Source of the DNA: a virus
Length of the DNA stretch: 47,446 bases
IMG/VR virus record: IMGVR_UViG_3300037088_000144
Span: 1 to 47,446 of that record
Direction: 5' to 3' (one strand)
The notes below the pieces were generated by a model. It was not told the origin of the DNA. It did not search any database and saw only the letters and a list, made by a program, of their open reading frames with translations. This document shows positions 1 through 8,420 of the stretch, one piece after another (position 1 is the stretch's first letter; every line of letters begins with the position of its first letter). A program made the position numbers and the translations under genes.

Positions 1-2
1 TT

Positions 3-269
3 TTAACACCCCCCCCCCCCCCCCCCGCCTTTGTATTGAATTGACTTTAATTTAATTTGTAAATAAAGATCATAATTACGGCATGATATACTACAATATA
101 AAGCCCGAATATTTTTGGGTTGAAACCATTTCTTACAAGTTTTACAGCGTTTCTTTTTGTGTTTTACTTTTAATTTACTATTCCAATTCTTATAACTACA
201 TATTCGAGAACAAGTTTTATGATCCTTCCGTTTAGGTTTAAATGTTTGATGGCACCAAATACATCTCAT
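3..269 (-). CDS. Small Cys-rich putative zinc-binding protein with poly-Gly C-terminus
   Basis: 88 residues, very basic. It holds paired CxxC-type motifs: CIWC near residues 3-6, a C-x3-C near 20-24, CKTC near 42-45 and a C-x3-C near 59-63. These suggest two treble-clef or zinc-ribbon units like those in small phage HNH-related or DNA-binding proteins. The last residues are a run of Gly followed by Cys, encoded by the 18-base C/G homopolymer beside the window edge, so the true C-terminus depends on the exact tract length. The start overlaps the stop of the upstream metallophosphoesterase gene (ATGA), so it is the last gene of this leftward unit in the window. Function unknown. Confidence 0.6.
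   Translation of the reverse strand: MRCIWCHQTFKPKRKDHKTCSRICSYKNWNSKLKVKHKKKRCKTCKKWFQPKNIRALYCSISCRNYDLYLQIKLKSIQYKGGGGGGGC
9..26. repeat. Homopolymer of 18 C (poly-G in the coding sense)
   Basis: Uninterrupted C run at the extreme left of the window, inside the 3' end of the 88-residue gene. It may be a length-variable tract, a real genome end, or a place where assembly stopped. Confidence 0.85.
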
Positions 270-1582
270 TTAAGAGCCTCAATTTCTTCCATTAAATCAA
301 TCTTATAGCGTTGAGGCCCTTCTTTTTCATTCTCAGTTCTCAGTTTCACTGGCAGTCTCCAAGTAATTCCATATTTAGGGTGGCAACCATGAAGTAATTG
401 TGTTGGCTCTGAAAAACCAGAAAATGAATTATACGCATATGCATCTGTAGCAACCCACGTTCCATTTATAAGAAGTTCACCATCTAATTCACTTGTGGTT
501 CCAGGTCTATGAAAATGTCCGCAACAATAATAACGAATACGAGTCCCGCCTTGAATACCCGATAAGGACATAATACGTTGCTGTTTGCGAGTTAAACCGT
601 ACCAGGGAATTCCCAAGGAACTTTTCACATCATCACCGTGAAATATACAGAAGCCCACCCCGTTTATGTCAAGATTAATAGTCCATGAATCGGGTATAAT
701 AAAATTCACATTGTCAATATCTCGACAATAAAGCCGCGCAGTTTCCGCAATCAAATAATCCCAATTATCATGTGCGCCGTGATAGTCTTTCTTAATTGAC
801 CTGCGCCCATGATTACCTGGTACATAAACAATATTTACAGTTTCAAAATAAGGTGATAAATCTCTAAACATTAAGGAATGAAGTTGTCCAATTGCTAAAC
901 AATTTTTAAAACAATTTCGGAAATAAGAACGTTCTGTATTTCCATGAATCTCCCCACTAGTATGATCACCATATGCCAACACTGTAAGCACTGGAAATCG
1001 AAATGTTGGAGCTAAGGTCTGTTGAGTCCACTTCAAAACTGTATTTACATACTGTTCGGCTCTTGCCATACTAATTTTAAAATCATGTGTCTCTAGTCCA
1101 CCACATTCAATAGGACGAACAATCTGGTCATGATGTCCATCCGATAAATGCATCACAAGATGTTCTTCAATCCGATCCTTCGGTTGCTCACCAATTTTTA
1201 TCCACGGGGCTTTTGGTAAAGAGGTTAAAGGCTTGACGATGGTTTCCATCTCGTCTACAACAGCCTTAAATAATCCATGTGTTTTTGTTATAGCCTTTAA
1301 CTGGCGACGGGCTGAATTCCGTTCATCTGTTAAATGAACTACATCAGCCTCTAGTTCCATTATTTTTTCATTAGTTGGATCAAAAACAGGTAGAGGTTTA
1401 TGTTGCCCACCTTGATGCTTTCGAGGCAATAAATCATCAGCGTCCCTATGAACTCTTCCAGTTGCAATATCTGAAATTAAGGAGCGACTTACCCGAAATT
1501 TCTTAGCAATCTGAGGTTGCGTCAAAGTTCCTTCCAGCAACAATTCCTTAATATCACTTACTTTCTTCTGATTCAGTTTCAT
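266..1582 (-). CDS. HTH-fused calcineurin-like metallophosphoesterase
   Basis: 438 residues from the second of two tandem ATG codons; that Met sits 6 bases from AGGAG, the first (1585) only 3. Residues about 1-50 form a helix-turn-helix (TQPQIAKKFRVSRSLI). The rest is a metal-dependent phosphoesterase with its five blocks in order: LSDGHHDQ (about 147), GDHTSGEIHG (about 205), GNHGR (about 256), HGDD (about 314) and GHFH (about 353). Members hydrolyse phosphodiester or phosphomonoester bonds with two metal ions; in phages they are often called DNA repair exonuclease-like, but the substrate here is unknown. It lies two genes from an RNA ligase, so a nucleic-acid end-processing role is plausible. 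It overlaps the upstream membrane protein gene by about 30 bases. Confidence 0.85.
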   Translation of the reverse strand: MKLNQKKVSDIKELLLEGTLTQPQIAKKFRVSRSLISDIATGRVHRDADDLLPRKHQGGQHKPLPVFDPTNEKIMELEADVVHLTDERNSARRQLKAITKTHGLFKAVVDEMETIVKPLTSLPKAPWIKIGEQPKDRIEEHLVMHLSDGHHDQIVRPIECGGLETHDFKISMARAEQYVNTVLKWTQQTLAPTFRFPVLTVLAYGDHTSGEIHGNTERSYFRNCFKNCLAIGQLHSLMFRDLSPYFETVNIVYVPGNHGRRSIKKDYHGAHDNWDYLIAETARLYCRDIDNVNFIIPDSWTINLDINGVGFCIFHGDDVKSSLGIPWYGLTRKQQRIMSLSGIQGGTRIRYYCCGHFHRPGTTSELDGELLINGTWVATDAYAYNSFSGFSEPTQLLHGCHPKYGITWRLPVKLRTENEKEGPQRYKIDLMEEIEALK

Positions 1583-1778
1583 CATCGTCTCCTGGGGAAT
1601 CTTGTGTTGTTAATGCCGGCATAGCACAAATACATATACCAAATGCTAAACATCCCGCAACGATAAATAGGCGCTCCATTAAAGGTGTCGGTCCATTGAT
1701 TATATAAATAATCCCGCCACCAATAAGCGAGAGGAACATTAAAATACCACAAATAAATGCTATGATACCATCAATCAT
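1554..1778 (-). CDS. Small two-helix membrane protein
   Basis: 74 residues. Two hydrophobic stretches (about 3-27 and 36-56) separated by a short loop are followed by an acidic tail rich in Asp, Glu and Ser. AAGGT lies about 6 bases before the ATG. Placed between the RNA ligase and phosphoesterase genes. A holin is conceivable from the topology (two helices, charged tail), but no lysis genes are adjacent, so I leave the function open. Confidence 0.7.
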   Translation of the reverse strand: MIDGIIAFICGILMFLSLIGGGIIYIINGPTPLMERLFIVAGCLAFGICICAMPALTTQDSPGDDDETESEESK

Positions 1779-1786
1779 AAATTACC

Positions 1787-2857
1787 TTAATGGGAATCTG
1801 TCTTTCTTACAGCTAGATAATCAACTGATACCGCCTTGGCAATCAATCGTCCGCCCATAATATCTGAATACTCTTCATGAAGCGGTGTAATTACAATACC
1901 TTCTCGACCTTTAAATGAAGAATTAACCTCATTTGAATCAACAACAGTTGTAGGACCATCAACAAGCTGGTCAACAAGTTCCGGGTAAAATGGTCCCACA
2001 TATAGAACTGGAACTGTTGGAATACAAAACCGCTTACAAGCCGCTTCTACCTCTCCCCAGTTAATATAGTTACCATCTACTGCCACATCAAATACTCGAT
2101 AACCACTCTGACCTTCAACTCCATAATCCATAAACTGAATCTTAGAGCCGTAGATTTCTCCAAATACAATAACATTTGGCCCATAATTTTCTGCAAAATA
2201 CCAAAGCATCGCTTTCATGTCTTCTGTCAATGGGAGCCAATAAAGTGTTCGATTGCTATTGGTGTCAAATTCTTTCTTATTCGTTTTATGAGAACCACAA
2301 AAGTAATCACCACCAAGAAGCGCAACACGAGAATTCGTCCCGTGAATTTTCTCAGTAACTCTTATAGGAGTCCCCGTCTTAAATGCCCCTTTGAATCGAG
2401 CATTTCGATAGTTTTCAATATCAGTATAGCAATGAAACCGTGGATCACTCTTAACTTGATCCCCAGTTTTATTCCACCAAAGCGGTTCCTTTGGTTCATA
2501 TTTTACCCCGTGAAATCGATCTGTTAGATCCGTCCCAGCAGGAATATCCTGAAGTCCCAGTACAAACCCAAAAGAAGGAACTCCGCGCAAACGGGCGGCT
2601 GCCACTCGGCAGTGAGTCTTCCGGCCATCTCCTGGGTAGATTTCTGATTTAAGATATTTATCCACGCCCAATTGAGCAGCTATTTCTTCCGGTATCAAAA
2701 TATCCGGAGGAAAATATGCAACCACATCACCGGGCTTAAATTCACCCCGACCCACGATAGTTGTATATTCACCAATTGTTGCAATATCAAGACGATCCGC
2801 ATTAGGATGTGGTTTTACTGCGTCAATCTGTACCGTTATAATACGAACGTCACTCAT
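1787..2857 (-). CDS. RNA ligase, DRB0094 (DraRnl, Rnl5) type
   Basis: 356 residues. The N-terminal part (about 1-130) is OB-fold-like, as in Deinococcus DraRnl. The ligase domain follows, with the nucleotidyl-lysine motif EKIHGTNSR (Lys170), motif III FGEIYG (about 232-237), motif IV EGIVITP (about 318) and motif V around IAKAVSVDYL. This family seals 3'-OH/5'-PO4 RNA nicks using ATP, through a lysine-AMP intermediate. The start overlaps the stop of the upstream glycosyltransferase gene (ATGA) and has GGAGAG just ahead. Phage RNA ligases usually repair host-cleaved tRNA or other RNA; that role is inference here. All catalytic motifs look intact. Confidence 0.9.
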   Translation of the reverse strand: MSDVRIITVQIDAVKPHPNADRLDIATIGEYTTIVGRGEFKPGDVVAYFPPDILIPEEIAAQLGVDKYLKSEIYPGDGRKTHCRVAAARLRGVPSFGFVLGLQDIPAGTDLTDRFHGVKYEPKEPLWWNKTGDQVKSDPRFHCYTDIENYRNARFKGAFKTGTPIRVTEKIHGTNSRVALLGGDYFCGSHKTNKKEFDTNSNRTLYWLPLTEDMKAMLWYFAENYGPNVIVFGEIYGSKIQFMDYGVEGQSGYRVFDVAVDGNYINWGEVEAACKRFCIPTVPVLYVGPFYPELVDQLVDGPTTVVDSNEVNSSFKGREGIVITPLHEEYSDIMGGRLIAKAVSVDYLAVRKTDSH

Positions 2858-4494
2858 TTTCTCTCCATTAATTCGTCAATTGCTGTCACAAAATACTTTG
2901 GTTCCGGCGCTTCAAACAAAACCGATAAATCTAAACTTTGAACCCGAGAAGCCATTGTGTCCCGATAAGCACGATCTGTTACCATTTTCATAATCAATTG
3001 TTCATATTCTTGTTCTGTTGTGGCAACCAATTCACTCAACCCAACTCTACGGAGCAAATACGATGCCACTCGATTATACCATTGGTTTCCTTCCCAGGTG
3101 ATAACCGGAATTCCAAGGAATAAAGCATCTACTACACTATTATACCCTCCCCACGGGTATGAGTCAAGTGAAAAATGTCCATCTTCCAGATTTTTTAGGT
3201 GTTGTTGATACGGCTGATTAGGATAATAAACCGCTTGCCCCTTAAAAATATCATCCATATCTCGTAGAAAGGGGTATGCACAATTGTATCTATTAACACC
3301 GCAGCCAGGGAAGAAATGATAAATAATAGAGATGGGTGAACAAATTTGCACATCTCGAAGCAGTTTAAGAGTTGGATAATTGTACTTTGTGACGCCCCAA
3401 GGTACATTGACAATAACCGGCTCAGAAGCTTTCTGGGGCCGCGTGGGCACGCATGGCGGCCTTTCTGGGCGACTACCGCTCCCTGGTGCCAGAATTACTT
3501 TTTCATAATAATTCATTTCCAACAAATCTAATCGTTCAGCAGATTGTCCAGTAATAAAGTAATCAATTTGTGCCCCGAATGTCGAGCCAGGATTTCCATT
3601 TCCTGTTACTTGAATTGGCGCAATTCTACAATTTGCTAACATTACGGACTCAATTGACATTCCTATATCACAAAAATAAACAAGTTGAAAATCATTTTCA
3701 TAGATTTGAGACACATCCAGTTGTTTATTTTTATATTCAACACGTTTTACATTTTTAAACAATCTGGTATCAAGACGATTATCTTCTGGCCCCAAGGCTA
3801 CTAATGTTACAGTGTACTTCCGGGCTAACTCTTCAATCAAACTATACATCGTCTTATAAACCGCATGGCCTTCTACCCAACGATCTGCGATAAACGCAAT
3901 ATTATCTGCTTTAGGTGTATTAATAAACTCTGGCGCATGTCTTTGAAAACCAGCATTAATCTGGCCTCTAACAATTGGGGACATTATGGGATCAATGTAA
4001 CTCCCTAAGAAATAATTAGTCGTTGAACGAGACGTTGGTTGATAACGAACATCCAAAAATGAAAGATGCCACTTACTATTTTCCCATAACAATTCTGTAG
4101 TACGTCCTGCGGCCGGTTGTAAATACATATCATACCAAAGTGATGCTAATTCGGCATCATAGTCAAAAAATTCTCGGGGATTAATTTGAATTTGATTCCG
4201 AACAGTATATAAAATCATTTGCTTTGGATATGTCTTAGGTCTAGTGCGCAAAATCTCCAGTGTGGAGTCTGTCGTTTTAAATGAAGACATTGCAATCACA
4301 TTTGCCAAAACATGATTCGCCGTTAAAAGTGCAATCGCTTCATCCCGAGTCAATAGAAAATTAGGATCTGAAAATGTATGAAGAATATTTTGTGCAAGTG
4401 TGTTAATCTTAATTGCCGAGGCGGGAGATATTTTATTATAACCCACTTGGCAATAATAAAAAAGTTCGTCAAATATCTGTTTAGAGGTCAACAT
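2854..4494 (-). CDS. GT41/HMW1C-like glycosyltransferase, paralog B
   Basis: 546 residues, clearly a paralog of the next gene upstream. The C-terminal half has the layout of HMW1C/OGT-like GT41 enzymes: an RIAPIQVTGNGNPGSTFG block (about 287-305) followed by an IDYFITG strand, then LDSYPWGGYNSVVDALFLG (about 443-462), EGNQWYNRVASYLLRR and a VGLSELVATTEQEY tail. HMW1C enzymes transfer hexose to Asn in Asn-X-Ser/Thr of adhesins in the cytoplasm. This copy has GNP where paralog A has GHP, so a conserved His of the motif is missing and activity or specificity may differ. The N-terminal 200 residues are helical and not recognised. It overlaps the upstream gene by 14 bases. Confidence 0.75.
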   Translation of the reverse strand: MLTSKQIFDELFYYCQVGYNKISPASAIKINTLAQNILHTFSDPNFLLTRDEAIALLTANHVLANVIAMSSFKTTDSTLEILRTRPKTYPKQMILYTVRNQIQINPREFFDYDAELASLWYDMYLQPAAGRTTELLWENSKWHLSFLDVRYQPTSRSTTNYFLGSYIDPIMSPIVRGQINAGFQRHAPEFINTPKADNIAFIADRWVEGHAVYKTMYSLIEELARKYTVTLVALGPEDNRLDTRLFKNVKRVEYKNKQLDVSQIYENDFQLVYFCDIGMSIESVMLANCRIAPIQVTGNGNPGSTFGAQIDYFITGQSAERLDLLEMNYYEKVILAPGSGSRPERPPCVPTRPQKASEPVIVNVPWGVTKYNYPTLKLLRDVQICSPISIIYHFFPGCGVNRYNCAYPFLRDMDDIFKGQAVYYPNQPYQQHLKNLEDGHFSLDSYPWGGYNSVVDALFLGIPVITWEGNQWYNRVASYLLRRVGLSELVATTEQEYEQLIMKMVTDRAYRDTMASRVQSLDLSVLFEAPEPKYFVTAIDELMERK

Positions 4495-6244
4495 AAAATG
4501 GACCTTTATCTCGGGACTTTTGAATTAGGTTATGATTTTCTAAAATAAAATCAAAGGCTTTAACGAACCACTGAGGTTCATCATTATCACAAAGAAGCGA
4601 TTTTAACCGATCTACACTAGCAACCTGCGAGCGCGCTTCTTCTAATTTTTCAGATTTAGTTAATAACTCAACTGCTTTGTCAACATATTCTTCTTGACTC
4701 TTACAAACTAAATTGCTAAGTCCTACTCTCCGTAATAAAGCCGAGGAAGCACGATTATAAAATCGGGTCCCTTCAATTGCCAGGGCCGGGCACCCAACAA
4801 AGAAACTATCTACAATAGTATTGTAACCACCAAAGGGCCAGGAGTCCAATGCAATTGTCCCTTTTTCAAGTTCAATCAAATAGTCTTCATATGGTAACTC
4901 AGGTAATAAGACAAACTCATCACCAAACATCTGAGTTAAATCACGGATACAAGGTATCATTGAATTATACCGCCCGATAGTCCACGCAGGGAAAAGACGT
5001 ACCATTGAATTTGGCACTCGGTCTAAAATTTTACGAAGATTACAAAGCATTGTATAATTTATTTTTGGACTTGTCCATGCACAATTAATAATAGGTCTCT
5101 CAAACGATGGATTTCTTCGAGTATAATTAGGAAATACAGGGTGGGCTCCCAATCCTGGAACAAGAACTAATCTCTCACTATAATTTTCAAGAGCCTTTTC
5201 AGCTACTTCTGTTTCTTGTCCACCAATATAATAGTCACACAGCGAACCAAATGTACTCGACGGATGCCCGTAACCTGTTACCATAATTGGAGCTAAGCGA
5301 AGATTGGCTAAAATTACAGATTCATTTGACATGCCCACATCGGGGATATAGGCTAAATGACAATCCAGTTTTTGAAAAATAGACAAATCCAAATTACCTT
5401 TTGAAATATCTCCGGTGCAAATTACATCTTTAAATTGAGTTTTTGCAAGCGATTCACTATCAACTCCCAAATGAACCAGTGTTAAATCATATTTCTTTCC
5501 TAAAGCTTCTAATTGGTGCGCACTACTCTTATAGACCGCACTGGTAGGATACCAGCGCCCTGTAATAACTGCGATTTTTTTCTTTGATGTTTTTACTGGG
5601 GTTTTAAAATATGGGACTCTATTCCGAATTTGTTGATTCAAAACTGTTTTTATTTCTCGATCTTTTTGAGGAATAGCATACGTACAATCAAAATACGCGG
5701 GTGATGTCAATAAAAGAACCATGTTAAATTTATCAGGAATTTTAGAGTAGTGCCTAGAAATATTATCTGCTAGTAATTTTGTAGGCGAGCCACAACTAGA
5801 TGCTGAGTATGTAATCCACCACAATGTTGCTAATTTAGAATTCAAATCAAAAAATACATCCTGATTAAACATTGGCTGATTTCGGCATGAATACATTACC
5901 AAAATCTTAGCAAAATTTCCTGTTTGATGCATGATATGACGCAATAATGAATCCGTAGTTTCATAAGAGGAAACAGCAATCAAATTTGCCATCAAATGAT
6001 TCATTGTTATTAACGTAGGAATATGATTCTCTGGAATATTAAATTCAGATTGCGAAAAAATAAATAAAATAGCTGCAACAGTATCATCCAATATAGACTG
6101 GTCTACTGACCCTATACTTGTATAGCATGAAGACTCAAAATCATGCAACATATCAATAATTCGTTTGCAAACTTCGTCAAAATTATTCTGAGAATAAAGT
6201 TGCATTAACTCTTTTCCAGTAACATGGTGGTCAAATAATTTCAT
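4481..6244 (-). CDS. GT41/HMW1C-like glycosyltransferase, paralog A
   Basis: 587 residues. I chose the ATG at 6244, which overlaps the methyltransferase stop (ATGA), over a longer reading frame that begins inside that gene. The C-terminal half shows GT41-like blocks: LRLAPIMVTGYGHPSSTFG (about 312-330), CDYYIGGQ, LDSWPFGGYNTIVDSFFVG (about 465-484), EGTRFYNRASSALLRR and VGLSNLV. The GHP His is kept. The N-terminal region lines up with paralog B (for example SSYETTDS against SSFKTTDS), so the pair arose by tandem duplication. Its neighbours, a methyltransferase and a second type of glycosyltransferase, suggest a role in decorating virion or host-surface molecules. The acceptor is unknown. Confidence 0.77.
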   Translation of the reverse strand: MKLFDHHVTGKELMQLYSQNNFDEVCKRIIDMLHDFESSCYTSIGSVDQSILDDTVAAILFIFSQSEFNIPENHIPTLITMNHLMANLIAVSSYETTDSLLRHIMHQTGNFAKILVMYSCRNQPMFNQDVFFDLNSKLATLWWITYSASSCGSPTKLLADNISRHYSKIPDKFNMVLLLTSPAYFDCTYAIPQKDREIKTVLNQQIRNRVPYFKTPVKTSKKKIAVITGRWYPTSAVYKSSAHQLEALGKKYDLTLVHLGVDSESLAKTQFKDVICTGDISKGNLDLSIFQKLDCHLAYIPDVGMSNESVILANLRLAPIMVTGYGHPSSTFGSLCDYYIGGQETEVAEKALENYSERLVLVPGLGAHPVFPNYTRRNPSFERPIINCAWTSPKINYTMLCNLRKILDRVPNSMVRLFPAWTIGRYNSMIPCIRDLTQMFGDEFVLLPELPYEDYLIELEKGTIALDSWPFGGYNTIVDSFFVGCPALAIEGTRFYNRASSALLRRVGLSNLVCKSQEEYVDKAVELLTKSEKLEEARSQVASVDRLKSLLCDNDEPQWFVKAFDFILENHNLIQKSRDKGPFYVDL

Positions 6245-7410
6245 TGAACCCTCTGAATTGTTTGTTGTCTTAAAGTAAACACTGGGCAAGTAATTCCTCT
6301 GGCAGTCAATTCTAAACAAATATCCTGAGTACGCCAAGGGGTTGTAATAACAATCGCATCAGGTTTAATTTGCTCTATATCACCAGCATATCGAATCAAC
6401 TGCCCGGTGCCGGGAACAAAACGACCAGCTTTATTTTTGTCTGAGTCAATTACGATAGGAAACTGGTCGCAATTAATACTAAACAAATTTAAAAATGTTG
6501 CGCCTTTTCCAGTGCCACCCCAAAACGCCAAGACTGGATATTCTTTTTGAAGTTGTGCTAAAGCCACTGGAACATTAGTAAGCTGACTTTGCCATTTATC
6601 TTCAAAGGCGTCAAATCTTTTCTTTATCACTTTAATGCCAAAATTAGAAGGTGTTACACAGGCTACTAGAACTTCTCCAGAATAATATGAATCCACACTA
6701 TTAAGTACATAACTTGATGTACTTAACATTGTAGAGAGACTTCGACAATTAAAATTAGACACATGTTCATATAAATAGTCGCCGCACCGCCCTAACTCCA
6801 AGGCATGGCTAAAACTAGGAACTTCATAAATACAAACAGGTTTCAAATCATATTGTAGACTCCAATAGGCAATCTCAGCAATAAAGTCTCTTGGCTGTTC
6901 TAAATGTTCAATAACATGCCGACAAACAATTAAACCCGGTTGATATCGCTTTATATCTCGTTCAGGAACAAAATAGTCTTGTACTACTTCAAAATCAGTA
7001 ATCTTCTTTGCTTCAATACCAGGCTCGAAACCCAAAAATTTTTCATCGGGTGCCCACTTCTTTAATAACGAAAAGAATTGACCATCGCCACAGCCAATAT
7101 CAATAGCAACTTTATTATGCCATACATCTCGGTATTTAAACGCCAGTCGCCCAATATCACATAAATGTTCTTGCCATGCTCCGCCATTATTATACATTAA
7201 ATTGGAATCCTCAGCGTAGGGGATTCTAGTATAATCAAATTGAATATTCCACACATGCCCACAAAAGGCACACATTCTAAAATCCATTGGATACCGCAAA
7301 GCCTCAATCGCATCAATTTGACTTCGGGGCAAATTTAACGCTGCCAATGGTTGTGGCCCGGGGTTAAAAAGAGGGTATGAAGTGGCGTGGCCGCAGGCGA
7401 TGCATCTCAT
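6241..7410 (-). CDS. SAM-dependent methyltransferase with zinc ribbon and C-methyltransferase C-terminal domain
   Basis: 389 residues. The start at 7410 begins MRCIACG and has GAGG 6 bases upstream. Residues 3-50 carry two CxxC pairs (CIAC and CAFC), matching the zinc-binding head of TylCIII/NovU-type sugar methyltransferases. A Rossmann SAM site follows (AIDIGCGDGQFF, about 97-108), with a CRHVIEHL block later. The C-terminal third (VLAFWGGTGKGATF, about 290-303) resembles the C-terminal domain of the same sugar C-methyltransferases. These enzymes usually methylate NDP-sugars. It overlaps the next gene upstream by 47 bases and is followed by the two glycosyltransferases, so it may make or trim a modified sugar for them. 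Confidence 0.8.
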   Translation of the reverse strand: MRCIACGHATSYPLFNPGPQPLAALNLPRSQIDAIEALRYPMDFRMCAFCGHVWNIQFDYTRIPYAEDSNLMYNNGGAWQEHLCDIGRLAFKYRDVWHNKVAIDIGCGDGQFFSLLKKWAPDEKFLGFEPGIEAKKITDFEVVQDYFVPERDIKRYQPGLIVCRHVIEHLEQPRDFIAEIAYWSLQYDLKPVCIYEVPSFSHALELGRCGDYLYEHVSNFNCRSLSTMLSTSSYVLNSVDSYYSGEVLVACVTPSNFGIKVIKKRFDAFEDKWQSQLTNVPVALAQLQKEYPVLAFWGGTGKGATFLNLFSINCDQFPIVIDSDKNKAGRFVPGTGQLIRYAGDIEQIKPDAIVITTPWRTQDICLELTARGITCPVFTLRQQTIQRVQ

Positions 7411-7585
7411 AATAATCCTCAATACTTTCTGCAATAACTTGTGGCGATAAACTTTGCCATTGCTTTCCATCTAAAGAAATACCGCAGTAAACTTCCCGCC
7501 CATTTTTAGTTCGATGAATCGAAGCCACAACTCCTAAAGTACCCGTAGCACAACAACAAACTTTTCCTATTTTCGATTCTGGCAT
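7364..7585 (-). CDS. Small hypothetical protein, CCC motif
   Basis: 73 residues beginning MPESKIGKVCCCATG. It reads like a compact beta-strand fold (TLGVVASI, REVYCGISL) followed by a helix (QVIAESIEDYYEMH). The end overlaps the methyltransferase start by 47 bases and the start overlaps the upstream gene by 19 bases, which supports translation in this operon. Not recognised. Confidence 0.55.
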   Translation of the reverse strand: MPESKIGKVCCCATGTLGVVASIHRTKNGREVYCGISLDGKQWQSLSPQVIAESIEDYYEMHRLRPRHFIPSF

Positions 7586-7821
7586 ATTTCACAACCTTTT
7601 AATTTAAGAGTTTGTCCGTGACATTGCATTACAATTCTTGCGCAATGACATGCATCATTGTGCAAAATAAATAATTCCCTAGAGAGGCAATCAGGCCACA
7701 ATGAATAAAAACAAAATGGATTATTTGGATCTCGTTTATAGCCTTCAATGTCTCTAGGCGGTTCCCAACTTTCTTTTTCATATAAAATAAAGCCATCAGA
7801 TATTTGTGGAGACTTTAACAT
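7567..7821 (-). CDS. Small Cys-rich protein, paralog of the 21858-22343 product
   Basis: 84 residues. It shares with the protein at 21858-22343 the framework PP.D.EGY.R, W.DC..R, D..C.C.RIVM.C and a closing C..CQ. The conserved Cys (DACHCARIVMQC and CEICQ) suggest one bound metal ion. Two copies, in the early and in the structural operon, indicate a phage family of some importance, but I do not recognise it. It overlaps both neighbours. Confidence 0.65.
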   Translation of the reverse strand: MLKSPQISDGFILYEKESWEPPRDIEGYKRDPNNPFCFYSLWPDCLSRELFILHNDACHCARIVMQCHGQTLKLKGCEICQNRK

Positions 7822-8420
7822 GCTCTTGTTTCTGTAAAATTTATTGAACTGTAAACAATACCTTGTGGATCTACTTCAATATGAAGATAAATAGTATCTG
7901 TCGTTGTGCCGTAAGCTTGAGCTAATAAATCAATTTGTGCCGCGACACCTGCCTGGGTATTATAATACCCGATAACTCCAAATTGTGGAATTCTATAAGT
8001 CATATCAGAAAGAACAGATCCATCTAATCGACTCGTTATAATTACACGAATATTTTCATACCCAGCATAATACGGGACGGACCTAGATTGTTGATGATTA
8101 ATACAAGGCCCCCAACCACCGCCCCCACCTGAACAATCACCACACCAACCTTTTCCTAAAGCTGTTTCAAGTTTGTCAATAATTCCAGTTTTCCATTTAT
8201 CAATTGTTTCCTCAAAAGTATTCTCCGGGCAAATATGCTTTAATACCGCTTGAGCCTTTTTAATATCACTAACTGACCAAAGATGTGGATCTGTAACTTC
8301 ATCTAATTTATCGGCTTTGGGGCATGTCCCAGGGGGGTTTTGACCTTGCTCATTAATATCATCAATCAATTTATTCCACTGATAAATTTTAAATGGTCCG
8401 CTGTCATAATATACACTCAT
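7815..8420 (-). CDS. Hypothetical protein with Gly-rich hinge
   Basis: 201 residues in two parts. The N-terminal part (about 1-95) looks mostly helical and has a few Cys. A Cys/Gly hinge (CGDCSGGGGGWGPC) leads to a beta-rich C-terminal part (about 110-201; VIITSRLDGSVLSDMTYRI, DTIYLHIEVDPQGIVY). It overlaps its neighbours by 4 and 7 bases. The two-part shape could suit a small virion or surface-binding protein, but that is a guess. Confidence 0.6.
   Translation of the reverse strand: MSVYYDSGPFKIYQWNKLIDDINEQGQNPPGTCPKADKLDEVTDPHLWSVSDIKKAQAVLKHICPENTFEETIDKWKTGIIDKLETALGKGWCGDCSGGGGGWGPCINHQQSRSVPYYAGYENIRVIITSRLDGSVLSDMTYRIPQFGVIGYYNTQAGVAAQIDLLAQAYGTTTDTIYLHIEVDPQGIVYSSINFTETRAC

Noticed and set aside
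1754-1776. An ATGGTATCAT sequence (minus strand) like the mirrored promoters.
   Set aside because: It encodes the first residues of the 74-residue membrane protein and no -35 element is found 16 bases upstream.
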